A DNA stretch of 64,000 nt, taken from positions 4,793,801-4,857,800 of the forward strand of contig NZ_JQMQ01000005.1 in assembly GCF_000744815.1 (NCBI RefSeq). The letters run 5' to 3'. Source of the stretch: Phaeacidiphilus oryzae TH49. GTDB taxonomy: Bacteria > Actinomycetota > Actinomycetes > Streptomycetales > Streptomycetaceae. Of the stretch, positions 33,949 to 41,944 are shown in pieces. A program made the position numbers and the translations under genes. Every line of letters begins with the position of its first letter. Position 1 is the first letter of the stretch. Under the pieces are notes generated by a model. That model did not search any database and had not been told where the DNA came from. It worked only from the letters and a program-made list of their open reading frames with translations.

Positions 33949-35373
33949 TCAGGCCGGGGGACCGGGCCGCAGCGGTACCCGGGAGCGGGCGAGGTGGTGG
34001 AGGACGGACTGGTTGGCCTCCCAGCCGTCGGGGGCGGCGGAGGGGGCGGCGCCCAGGCGTACCCGGCCGGAGACGGGGTGGGCGTCCAGCAGCTCGGGGA
34101 TCCCGGCCCGGGCGACCACCACGCAGGCCACCCGGTGGCGGGAGACCAGCACGCACAGCCGGCCCGCCTCCAGATGGAACTCGGTGGCGTCCGGGCGGCC
34201 GGAGAGCGGGTGGAGGACGACGGTGACGTCGAACTCCCGTCCCTGGAGGCGGTTGGCGGTGTCGACGGTGACGCCCCGCACGCCGAGGCGGGCGAGCGCG
34301 GCGCGGATCGCGGCGGCCTGGTCGCGGTGGGCGGTGCCGACGGCGATCCGGTCCTCGGTGACCTCCCCGTCGCCGCGCTCCGAGCGGGCGACGGGCCGGC
34401 GGGCCAGCAGCCTGCCCACGACCTGGGCCACCCCCTCCACCGCCTCCGGGTCGGTGCGCTCGGTGAAGGCCGGCGGGAGTTCGAGGAGGCCCCAGCCGGT
34501 CTCGGCGGCGGTGTCGAGGACGTCGTCGTACGCGGGTGAGAGGGCGCGTGCGCCGGCGCCCGGGCCGGTGGACGCGCCGGCCGCCGGGCCGGTGGGTGGG
34601 CCCAGGAGGAGCGCCCGCTCGCCCGGCTCCGTGCCGGCCCGGAACGGGGCGTCCGGGTAGAACGCCTCCGAGACCAGCGGGGCCGCGCTGGCCGGCAGCC
34701 GCCAGGAGACCGGCAGCCGATGCGGGCGGATGCCGCGATTGAACGCCAGCAGGGTGCTCACCGCGCTGCTCGAGGGGTCGTGGGCGAGCCCCGCCCAGCG
34801 CTCGTTGTCCACCATGGTGAACGGGTCGAGCTGGCCGGGGTCGCCGACGAAGAGCGCCCGCTCGAAGTGCCGGGCCACGGCGAGCAGCGCGTCCGACCGC
34901 ATCTGGTACGCCTCGTCGACGATGGCGTGCCGCCAACCGCCCTGCTCCGGAAGGCTCTTGACCCACTGCCACTTCGCGGCCGTGGAGACCACCACGTCCA
35001 GCTCGGCCAGCTTGTCGATCTTCTCCGCGGCGGTGACGTTGCCGTGCCGCAGGGCGTACGGGGCGGGGGCCGCGTCGCTGCCGTGGAGGCGGCCCACGGA
35101 GACGTCGGGGGCGGCCGAGGCCAGCCGGTCGACCAGATCGTCCACCTGGCTGTTGGTCTGCGCGACCACCATCAACCGCTCGCCCGCGCCGACCAGTTCG
35201 CGGGCCGCGCGGACGACCAGGGTGGACTTGCCGGCGCCGGGCGGGGAGTCCACGACGGTGCCGCGCTGGGTGCCGTTGCGGACGTCGTCCAGGATCGCGG
35301 CGGTGGCCGCGTCGGCGGCGGCTGCCGGGTCGGACGGCGTGGCGGGGGCGGCGAGGGGAGTGGGGGAGGTCAT
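33949..35373 (-). CDS. superfamily 1 (Upf1/Dna2-like) DNA/RNA helicase
   Basis: A 474-residue helicase. Motifs appear in order: Walker A DSPPGAGKST (Lys49), motif Ia VVAQTNSQVDDL, motif II VDEAYQM (Asp153-Glu154), motif III GDPGQLDP (177-184), motif IV GTAHRDQAA, motif V VDTANRLQGREFD and motif VI VLVSRHRV. The DEAY, GDPGQL and LQGRE forms place it with the Upf1/Dna2 SF1B group. It is shorter than full Dna2-type helicases and lacks an obvious 1B barrel of its own. It is the last gene of an operon in which each stop overlaps the next ATG by 4 bp, after a nuclease and a barrel-like protein. Confidence 0.85.
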   Translation of the reverse strand: MTSPTPLAAPATPSDPAAAADAATAAILDDVRNGTQRGTVVDSPPGAGKSTLVVRAARELVGAGERLMVVAQTNSQVDDLVDRLASAAPDVSVGRLHGSDAAPAPYALRHGNVTAAEKIDKLAELDVVVSTAAKWQWVKSLPEQGGWRHAIVDEAYQMRSDALLAVARHFERALFVGDPGQLDPFTMVDNERWAGLAHDPSSSAVSTLLAFNRGIRPHRLPVSWRLPASAAPLVSEAFYPDAPFRAGTEPGERALLLGPPTGPAAGASTGPGAGARALSPAYDDVLDTAAETGWGLLELPPAFTERTDPEAVEGVAQVVGRLLARRPVARSERGDGEVTEDRIAVGTAHRDQAAAIRAALARLGVRGVTVDTANRLQGREFDVTVVLHPLSGRPDATEFHLEAGRLCVLVSRHRVACVVVARAGIPELLDAHPVSGRVRLGAAPSAAPDGWEANQSVLHHLARSRVPLRPGPPA

Positions 35374-36932
35374 GCGAGCACCTCCTCGGTGCGGGGCGTC
35401 GGCGGGCCGCCGTGGGTCCACGGGGTCTCCTCGGGGTCAGGCAGCGGAGCGGACTGCCGGGGCGCCAACTCGAAGGCGGTGAAGCAGACCTGGTCGCCCG
35501 GCTCGGGCACGGTACCGGGCTCCGGCTCCTTCCGCCGCCCCATCCCGTTGAGGAGCCGCAGCCGCAGGAGAACCCCTCCGCCACCGCTCTCGACCTCGAC
35601 CAGCTCCGCGCGCTGCGCGGTCGGCCCGCCCGCCCGGTGGACCACCGTGCCCGGCTCGAAGAGCGGCTGGTCGCCGGTGCGCACGGTCACCAGCGGGCGC
35701 GGCTTCGGCGTGCGCCCGGAGGTGTCGTACTGCTCCTCGACCTCCGTCACCTCCCCGGCGAAGGCCTCCCCGGCGAGCCGCCGCTCGGCCATCTCCAGCG
35801 GATCGTCCAGCGCCTGGTGGACCTCCAGCCGGTACTGGTCGCGCTCGCGCTGGGCCAGCTTGCGGGCGGCGGTCACCGGGTCGTCCCGGACCGGCTGCGG
35901 CGGCTCGCCCGCCCGCACCCGGTCCCGGTGGCCGGTGTACGACCAGCGGTCGCCCTCCCAGCGCTCGCCGAGATGCCCGGCGGGCGGCAGCGCGCGCAGC
36001 AGGTCGAGCCCCCGCCAGACGTCCTCCCAGGTGGGCAGGAGGACACCGCGCAGCAGCTCGGCGATCTCTGCGGCGCGGGCCGCGGTCGCCGCTTGGTCCC
36101 CGGCGGAGCGGGCCGCGTCGTAGCGGGCCACCGCCGGGGCCAGGCGGCGCTGGTCGAAGTACGGGTCGGTGGCCGGACCGGCCGGCGGGTGGAGGAGCAG
36201 ACCGCTCGCGTCCCGCGCGGACTCGGCGCGGGAGGTCGCCTGGGGACCGGTCAGTCCCGGGGGAGGGTCGATCCAGCCCAGCAGCGCGCCCAGATGCTGG
36301 TCCTCGACGGAGCTCTGGCCGGTCGCCCAGTGGAAGGACAGAGCGTCGGTCACCGCCAGCACCAGCCCGGAGCCGGGGACCTGCGAGCGCTCGTGGTAGT
36401 GGGTCAACCACCGCCCCAGAAGGGGGACTTGAGGCGGCGCCAGATAGCGGGCCGGGGCCCCCTCGGCTTCCACCGACTCCTCGCCCTCGCTGCGGCGGAA
36501 GCGGGTGTACCGGCCGAGGAGACCGAGGAAGTCGGCCGCGGACGGATTGGGGACCACCAGCTGCGGGGCGTCCGTGCACAGCTCCCGCACGACCTCCCGG
36601 CGCTCGCCGGTCTCCGGGTCGGTCTCCCGCCCGGGGATCTCCTCGACCTCGTCCGCCGCGCTCTCCAGGAACGGCAGCACGGCCTCGGCCAGCCGGGCCA
36701 GGAAGGCGAACCGCTGGTCGCGGTCGAGCGGCTGGGGGACGGTGAGCAGCTGCGGGGACTCCCGCTCGGTGCCGACCAGGGCCGCCAGCGGCGCGCCCGC
36801 CTCGCCCGCCGCGGCCAGCGGAACGATCACCAACTGCCGCTCCGCCAGCGGGACGTGGCGCACGGTGGCGGCGGGCACCGCCCGGCCGAGCTCCATCGCC
36901 TGCATGCGGGCGAGGGTGCGGAGGGTGCTCAT
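35370..36932 (-). CDS. operon-linked protein of unknown function with barrel-like C-terminus
   Basis: A 520-residue protein I do not recognise. It is soluble, with no signal peptide or membrane segment. The N-terminal 150 residues are alpha/beta (VRHVPLAERQLVIVPLAAAG; RYTRFRRSEGEESVEAEG). The middle is helical and charged. Residues about 400-490 read as a string of short beta strands (PLVTVRTGDQPLFEPGTVV, AELVEVESGGGGVLLRLRL, PGDQVCFTAFEL), like the 1B barrel of Upf1/Dna2 helicases. Its ATG overlaps the nuclease stop and its stop overlaps the helicase ATG, so equimolar production and a complex are likely. No catalytic motif seen. Confidence 0.75.
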   Translation of the reverse strand: MSTLRTLARMQAMELGRAVPAATVRHVPLAERQLVIVPLAAAGEAGAPLAALVGTERESPQLLTVPQPLDRDQRFAFLARLAEAVLPFLESAADEVEEIPGRETDPETGERREVVRELCTDAPQLVVPNPSAADFLGLLGRYTRFRRSEGEESVEAEGAPARYLAPPQVPLLGRWLTHYHERSQVPGSGLVLAVTDALSFHWATGQSSVEDQHLGALLGWIDPPPGLTGPQATSRAESARDASGLLLHPPAGPATDPYFDQRRLAPAVARYDAARSAGDQAATAARAAEIAELLRGVLLPTWEDVWRGLDLLRALPPAGHLGERWEGDRWSYTGHRDRVRAGEPPQPVRDDPVTAARKLAQRERDQYRLEVHQALDDPLEMAERRLAGEAFAGEVTEVEEQYDTSGRTPKPRPLVTVRTGDQPLFEPGTVVHRAGGPTAQRAELVEVESGGGGVLLRLRLLNGMGRRKEPEPGTVPEPGDQVCFTAFELAPRQSAPLPDPEETPWTHGGPPTPRTEEVLA

Positions 36933-38038
36933 GCGTCACCGCCCGGGCCCTCGGCGCTCGGGCCGGCGAGGGCGAGCGCCTCGGCCCGCAGCAGGCCGGC
37001 CCGGACCAGCCGGTCGGAGCCGCCGAGGGCCTCGGCGACCTGCCCGTACGGCGCCGCCTCGGCGCGGGCTCCGCGCCCCAGGACGTCCACCGAGCCGGCG
37101 GCGCGGGCCCGGTCCCGGCAGTGGAACGCCAGGTCGCAGGTGGAGAGGCAGTCGGGGGTGTACGCGGCCGGGATCGCCTCGACGGAGGCGGTCAGGCGGG
37201 CCGGGTCCGCCCCAGGGTCGAGGACGGCGTCCTCGGGGAGGGGCGCGAGGAGCTCCTCGATCCGGGTCAGCCGTTCGAGCTGGCGGCGGGTGACGCCGAG
37301 CTCGCGGCGCAGGTCGATCAGCGAGCCGGTCGGGCGGTTGCCGAAGTCGCGCGGGCAGACCAGCAGGAAGCGCTGGTCGGCCGCGGGGGAGTCGAGGGCC
37401 AGCAGGTAGACCGCGGCCTGGCGGGCGGCGGCGCCGACCTTCGCCGGGTCGGCGGTGCCGTCCAGGATCGGGAAGGACTTGATCTCGACGACGGTCCACC
37501 GGCCGTCCGGGCGGACCACCAGGGCGTCCGGCTCCAGGTACGCGGGGGCGCCGGCGACGTCCAGGCTGAGGGTCGGATGGTAGAGGACGGTCCACTCGCC
37601 GGGGGCGGCGTGGTCCAGCGCCTGGCGGGTGCGGGCCTCGCGGGTGGCCGGTCCCGAGTCCTTGCCGGGCAGCGGCGGGGCGGTGACTCTGACGGTCTCG
37701 GGGGACGGGGCGGCGGCGGGATCGGCGAGGAGGGTGGCCAGGAGGTCGACCAGGATGCTGCCGTCGTCGGCGAGGAGCTGGCGCTCGAAGGCGAGGCCAC
37801 GGGTGATCGCGAACGGGGACTGCCCGAACGGCGCAGGGGCGCCGAGACTGGCGGCTATCGCGGACTTGTCCAGTCCTGCGGCGTCCAGGACGGCGCGGCG
37901 GGCGCAGCCGGGGTTCGCCGCGAGGGCGGCGAGGGCGCGGGCGTCCAGGGGGTGCGGCGCGGCGTCGCCTCGCAGGCGCGCGAGCGCTGCGCGGGCGCCG
38001 GGGGCGCGGGCTCCGGGGGTCTGGTCGTTCTCCCTCAT
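36929..38038 (-). CDS. PD-(D/E)XK nuclease with four Fe-S-type cysteines (Cas4/RecB-like)
   Basis: A 369-residue nuclease. The catalytic set reads Asp171 (LEPDALVV), Glu185-x-Lys187 (VVEIKSF) and the RecB-family QxxxY motif Gln207-Tyr211 (ARQAAVY), with FE at 84-85. Four cysteines are spaced as in Cas4, AddB and Dna2: Cys45 in the N-terminal helix and Cys297, Cys301 and Cys307 (CLSTCDLAFHC) after the core, which suggests a 4Fe-4S cluster. First gene of the three-gene operon; the upstream 490 bp hold tandem repeats. The longer frame upstream of 38038 is a repeat artefact. Confidence 0.87.
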   Translation of the reverse strand: MRENDQTPGARAPGARAALARLRGDAAPHPLDARALAALAANPGCARRAVLDAAGLDKSAIAASLGAPAPFGQSPFAITRGLAFERQLLADDGSILVDLLATLLADPAAAPSPETVRVTAPPLPGKDSGPATREARTRQALDHAAPGEWTVLYHPTLSLDVAGAPAYLEPDALVVRPDGRWTVVEIKSFPILDGTADPAKVGAAARQAAVYLLALDSPAADQRFLLVCPRDFGNRPTGSLIDLRRELGVTRRQLERLTRIEELLAPLPEDAVLDPGADPARLTASVEAIPAAYTPDCLSTCDLAFHCRDRARAAGSVDVLGRGARAEAAPYGQVAEALGGSDRLVRAGLLRAEALALAGPSAEGPGGDA

Positions 38039-38532
38039 GGTGCAAGGCAGTGTGGCATCCGCCGCTGACAATCCGGCCCCCCGGGCCCGCGATTCCCGCC
38101 TCGGGGCGGGGGCTTGCGCCTTCGGCTTTGCGGGGTTCGGGCGGCAAGCGGGGCGCCGTTGCCGGGTGCGGTGGTGTTGGGGGTGGGCCGCGCAGTTCCC
38201 CGCGCCCCTTGTTTGCGCCTTCGGCGCTTGGGGGGCGCGGGTGGGGCGGGCTGTTTCTCGCGCGCCTTTTCGCGCTTTCGGTGTTGCGGGGTTCGGGTGG
38301 CAAGCGGGTCGCCGTTGCCGGGTGCGGCGGGGTTGGGGGCGGGCCGCGCAGTTCCCCGCGCCCCTTGTTTGCGCCTTCGGCGCTTCCAGGGCGCACTGTT
38401 CCTCGTGCGCCTTTTTCGCGCCTCGGTGTTGCGGGGTTCGGGTGGCAAGCGGGGCGCCGTTGCCGGGTGCGGCGGTGCTGGGGGCGGGCCGCGCAGTTCC
38501 CCGCGCCCCTGATTTGCGCCTTCGGCGCCTGG
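38039..38532. repeat. tandem 145-156 bp repeats of a dispersed intergenic element
   Basis: Three copies of a unit (starting near 38129, 38285 and 38430) share TGCGGGGTTCGG, GGCAAGCGGG and CGCCGTTGCCGGGTGCGG, and end with GCGCAGTTCCCCGCGCCCCT (38190-38209, 38346-38365, 38491-38510) and TGCGCCTTCGGCG. The 20-bp core recurs in large hairpins at 53.5-53.7 kb and 59.8-59.9 kb. No gene is convincing here; open frames across it have repeated, shadow-like composition. Confidence 0.85.
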
Positions 38533-39438
38533 CTAGGTGTGGGGTGTGCCGGCCGGGGAGTGTTCCGGGTTCGGGGTGGGGGTGGGGGGCATGGCGGGCC
38601 GGTGAGGGGGTTCTGGCAGGGGGGAGGTGGCGCCTCTCGCGCGGAGTACCGCTGCCACCGCGCGCAGTCGCAGCGCGTCGAGCAGTCGCAGCAGCGGGGC
38701 CGCCGCGAAGGACGAGGCGACCATGACCGCCGCGCCCGCGACGCAGTCCAGCAGGTAGTGATTGGCGGTGCCCATCACCACGAAGGCGATCACCAGCGGG
38801 TACAGCACCCCCAGCACCCGCACCGTGATGTCCGAGGCGTGCCGCACCAGCTGGATGCCGCACCACAGCGCCCAGCCCAGATGGAGGCTCGGCATCGCCG
38901 CGTACTCGTTCGTCATGGACGCCATGCCGTTCGGCACGCTCGCGTCCCCGGCCCCCCACCAGCCCACGTCCGCATGCTGGGACATGGTGTCGATGAAGCC
39001 GTAGGAGGCCTCCAGCAGCCGCGGGGGCGCGGTCGGGAAGAGGACGAAGCCGACCAGCCCGGCCACCGTCGCGATCCCCAGCCAGGTCCTGGCCCTCCGG
39101 TACTCGCCGTGGTGGCTGACCCACAGCCAGATCAGCACCGCGGGCGTGACCAGGTAGTGCAGCGAGGCGTAGAGGAAGTCGGCCGGCACGGCCAGCAGGT
39201 CGTTGGCGGTGAAGAGCTGGTTGAGCCAGTGCTCGGGCGAGAGATGCGCCCAGCGCTCGGCGTCGAGGAGGGCGCGGCCGTTGTGCCGGGCCTCCGGCAG
39301 TCCGCCCGAGACCAGCAGCCGGCTGCCGTCGTACGCGAAGTACAGCACGGCGACCAGCAGCAGCTCGAACTGCCAGAACAGCGGCCGGCCCTGCGGGTGC
39401 GGCCGCAGTCTCAACCGGCCGAGCAGCGTGTGGAACAC
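38533..39438 (-). CDS. PAP2-superfamily membrane protein (inositolphosphotransferase-like)
   Basis: A 301-residue membrane protein with about six helices (FELLLVAVLYFAYDG, YLVTPAVLIWLWV, VAGLVGFVLFPTAPPRLL). The PAP2 motifs are MPSLHLGWAL and ANHYLLD. FPTAPPR with YGFIDTM is typical of the PAP2_3 (Aur1-like) branch in actinobacteria, which transfers or hydrolyses phospholipid head groups. GTG start at 39438. The C-terminus is a Pro-rich tail. Divergent from a TetR regulator with a palindromic operator between. Confidence 0.85.
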   Translation of the reverse strand: MFHTLLGRLRLRPHPQGRPLFWQFELLLVAVLYFAYDGSRLLVSGGLPEARHNGRALLDAERWAHLSPEHWLNQLFTANDLLAVPADFLYASLHYLVTPAVLIWLWVSHHGEYRRARTWLGIATVAGLVGFVLFPTAPPRLLEASYGFIDTMSQHADVGWWGAGDASVPNGMASMTNEYAAMPSLHLGWALWCGIQLVRHASDITVRVLGVLYPLVIAFVVMGTANHYLLDCVAGAAVMVASSFAAAPLLRLLDALRLRAVAAVLRARGATSPLPEPPHRPAMPPTPTPNPEHSPAGTPHT

Positions 39439-39462
39439 GGGTGGACTCCGCCCGACGAACGA

Positions 39463-39491
39463 AACGTACGCTATACCGTACGCTGTACGTT
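39463..39491. promoter_or_regulatory. candidate TetR operator
   Basis: Inverted repeat AACGTAC (39463-39469) and GTACGTT (39485-39491), enclosing a direct repeat GTACGCT (39466-39472, 39478-39484). Located between the PAP2 gene and the TetR gene; probably the site of that regulator. Confidence 0.6.
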
Positions 39492-39542
39492 AGGGAAACC
39501 GGCAAGCGACCCCGGGATCGGGATACGGGGGATGGATCAAGG

Positions 39543-40364
39543 ATGGCGAACACCGGCTCGGAACGCACCCGCACCCGCGCCCCGCGGAACTCGCTCAGCG
39601 CTGAGCTGATCCTCGACCGGGCCCTCCACCTGCTGGACACCAAGGGCCTGGACGCCTTCTCGATGCGCTCCCTCGCCGACGACCTGGGCGTCGGCACCAT
39701 GGCCCTCTACACCTACTTCCGGGGCAGGGACGAACTGTTCCGCGCCGCCCGCGACCGGGTGCTCGCCGACTACTCGCCGCCCGAGGCCGAGGGGACCTGG
39801 GACGAGCGGCTGCGGCTCCTCTGCCTCGCCCTCTACGGGCTGTTCGCCGAGCGTCCGGCCGTCCTCCGGCTGCTGACCGAGGCCAAGGAGAAGGCGCGGC
39901 ACGACTTCGGGGACAGCGCCACCGGCACCCTGGAGCGGATGCTGAGCCTCCTCCGGGAGTCGGGGATGGAGCGCGAGGAGTGCGCGCGCTCCTGCTCGGT
40001 GCTGCTCCAGTACACGGTGGGCGCCGCGCTGCGGCGGCTGCACGCGGTGGGCGGGGGCGGGGGCGGACCGGTCTGCCCCGGCGCGGGCGCGGGCGCAAGC
40101 GCGGGCGCGGTCGCCGCCGCGGGCGCGGGCCTGGCCGAGCGGCTGGACCCGGAGCGGCATCCGACCCTGACCGAGATGCTGCCCATCCTCCTCACCGTCC
40201 GCGGTGGCGGCGAGGAGCAGTACGCCTTCGGCCTGGACCTGATCATCGCCGGTCTGCGCGAGCGCTCCCGGCGGGCGGCGCGTGCGACGCGCGGTCCGGA
40301 TGCGAAAATCGAGGGGAGAGCAGAGAAGGCGGCCGCGACGGAGGGGCCGGACGTCCGCGGCTGA
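39543..40364 (+). CDS. TetR family transcriptional regulator with TetR_C-type domain
   Basis: A 273-residue regulator. The HTH is [19 protein letters not shown] and [21 protein letters not shown], with the large C-terminal domain used by the TetR_C (tetracycline-repressor-like) class. Start at MANTGSE (39543). A Gly-rich and Ala/Gly-rich insert (about residues 175-200) interrupts the effector domain. The C-terminal 30 residues are basic. Probably represses the divergent PAP2 gene via 39463-39491. Confidence 0.85.
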   Translation: MANTGSERTRTRAPRNSLSAELILDRALHLLDTKGLDAFSMRSLADDLGVGTMALYTYFRGRDELFRAARDRVLADYSPPEAEGTWDERLRLLCLALYGLFAERPAVLRLLTEAKEKARHDFGDSATGTLERMLSLLRESGMEREECARSCSVLLQYTVGAALRRLHAVGGGGGGPVCPGAGAGASAGAVAAAGAGLAERLDPERHPTLTEMLPILLTVRGGGEEQYAFGLDLIIAGLRERSRRAARATRGPDAKIEGRAEKAAATEGPDVRG

Positions 40365-40401
40365 GGACCGTCGCCGCAGAAGCACCCGAGGAGTACCACC
40401 C

Positions 40402-41049
40402 ATGCCCGCGCGCCTCCTCCTGGTCCGGCACGGCGAGACCGAGTGGTCCGCCACCGGCCGCCACACCGGCCGCACCGACATCCCCCTCACGGCGGAGGGC
40501 CGGGAGATGGCCGTCGCGCTCGGCGGCGCCCTCAAGGCCGCCCCGTGGGACGGCCTCCCCGACGCCGAGGTCTTCACCAGCCCGCTGCTGCGCGCCCGGG
40601 AGACCTGCGAGCTGGCCGGGCTCGGCGACCGAGCGGTGGCCGCGGACGAGCTGATGGAGTGGGACTACGGCCGCTACGAGGGCCTGACCGGCGGCACCAT
40701 CCGCGGCGAGCACCGGCGGGACTGGCTGATCTGGCGGGACGGCGTGCCGGAGGGCGAGACCCTGGACGAGGTCGCCGCGCGGGTGGATCGTTTCCTCGCG
40801 GGCGTCAACCAGCGGTACGGTGTGCCCGCTCCGGGCAGCACCGTGATGAACGGCTCGGACGGGACGGTCGCGGTCTTCGCCCACGGCCATCTGCTGCGCA
40901 TCCTGGCCGCCCGCTGGCTGGGACTGCCCCCGGCATACGGACAGCGGTTCAAGCTGGCCCCGGCCTCGCTCTCGGTGCTCGGCTGGGAGTACGCGGAGCC
41001 GGCGGTGGAGGTCTGGAACTCCACCGGGCACCTGTCCCACCTGCACTGA
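40402..41049 (+). CDS. histidine phosphatase family protein (phosphoglycerate mutase-like)
   Basis: A 215-residue phosphatase. The catalytic [17 protein letters not shown] motif (His10) starts the protein, with Arg in [11 protein letters not shown], Glu in [10 protein letters not shown] and His in [13 protein letters not shown] 40402 has GAGGAG 8 nt before it; the longer frame is rejected because it begins inside the TetR gene. Substrate unknown, likely a small phosphorylated metabolite. Followed by a strong hairpin. Confidence 0.9.
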   Translation: MPARLLLVRHGETEWSATGRHTGRTDIPLTAEGREMAVALGGALKAAPWDGLPDAEVFTSPLLRARETCELAGLGDRAVAADELMEWDYGRYEGLTGGTIRGEHRRDWLIWRDGVPEGETLDEVAARVDRFLAGVNQRYGVPAPGSTVMNGSDGTVAVFAHGHLLRILAARWLGLPPAYGQRFKLAPASLSVLGWEYAEPAVEVWNSTGHLSHLH

Positions 41050-41123
41050 CGGCCGGGACGGCGGGCGGCGGGGCAACGAGCCGGAGCGCCGGCGGCAACG
41101 GACACCAGGGGTGGCGAATGTCC

Positions 41124-41173
41124 TGGCGTTTCCCTGGCGAAATGCCCTCCGCATATTCGCCAGGGAAACGCCA
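41124..41173. other. perfect 18-bp inverted repeat / hairpin
   Basis: TGGCGTTTCCCTGGCGAA (41124-41141) and its exact complement (41156-41173) with a 14-nt loop; ATGC/GCAT inside the loop extends it with one bulged base. It lies 75 bp after the phosphatase stop and 100 bp before the next start. It may be a terminator, an operator for a dimeric factor, or a mobile short palindrome; AT content is higher than its surroundings. Confidence 0.75.
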
Positions 41174-41272
41174 TGACACGGTGGGCCCAACGCCCGTGGC
41201 CCGACGGGCTTTCGCGCGTTGAATGACAGCAGTGGTCCCCGACGGCCAGGTGCACTCCGGAAGGAGCTCGGC

Positions 41273-41890
41273 ATGGTGTCTTCAGTGCCTCCGGCGTCCC
41301 CTCGACTGCCCCGCGATCCCAGGGCCTGGAGATCCCGTGAGGTGACGTCCGCGCATCTGCCGCCGCATCTCCGTCAGCCATTGGTGCCACTGCCCGAGAG
41401 CGGACCGGTGCCGCTGCCCGAGGTGGGCGCCTGCGATCTGGTGACCGTGTCGGTACGGCACGGCCTGGAGGCGATCGACATCCTCCGGCTCCGGGACGCC
41501 TGCGGCGCGGTGGTGTGCGCCGCCCGGCACGTCGGGACCGGGGCCGGAGTCGGAGCCGGGGCGGGGACAGGAACCGGGACCGGGACCGAGGGCCGGGCCG
41601 GAGCCGGCTTCCCGGCGGCCGAGGAGGAGGGCGAGCACGAGGAGGCGGTGGCCTTCCTGGTGCCGATCGGCACCGCGGAGGGCTGGCCCGCCCAGGCGGC
41701 GCCCGGCAGCTTCTGCGTCCCCGGCTTCGGCCGGATGCTCTTCGGCGGGGCGGGGGTGCGCTGGCTGGTCCCGCCGTCCGGCGAGGGGCGCCCGCCGTTC
41801 ACCGATCCGGAGACCCTCCGCCAGGCGCTGACCGAGGCGGCCCGCACCCTCGCCGCCAGCGATGTCTGCCGGGGGCAGGAACGCCGCTAG
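41273..41890 (+). CDS. conserved-type hypothetical protein
   Basis: A 205-residue soluble protein starting MVSSVPPASP after an AAGGAG site 7 nt upstream. Recognisable segments are HEEAVAFLVPIGTAEGW, FCVPGFGRMLFGGAGVRWLVPP and ETLRQALTEAARTLA, which resemble small primase-like proteins of streptomycetes, without convincing catalytic residues. A low-complexity Gly/Thr/Ala tract (about residues 88-108) is inserted. Function unknown. Confidence 0.65.
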   Translation: MVSSVPPASPRLPRDPRAWRSREVTSAHLPPHLRQPLVPLPESGPVPLPEVGACDLVTVSVRHGLEAIDILRLRDACGAVVCAARHVGTGAGVGAGAGTGTGTGTEGRAGAGFPAAEEEGEHEEAVAFLVPIGTAEGWPAQAAPGSFCVPGFGRMLFGGAGVRWLVPPSGEGRPPFTDPETLRQALTEAARTLAASDVCRGQERR

Positions 41891-41944
41891 CCTGCCGGCC
41901 GCCCGGGTCGGCGGGACGGGTGGGGCGCGGGAGACAATCGGGGG

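Noticed and set aside
38111-38532. Tandem repeats as a CRISPR array next to a Cas4-like gene
   Set aside because: Units are 145-156 bp and differ throughout; there are no short repeats with unique spacers and no other cas genes. The Cas4-like protein is part of a helicase operon.
38039-39700. Long minus-strand open frame extending the nuclease to 39700
   Set aside because: It translates repeat DNA and the antisense of the PAP2/TetR control region into Arg/Pro-rich sequence; the nuclease homology begins at the ATG 38038.
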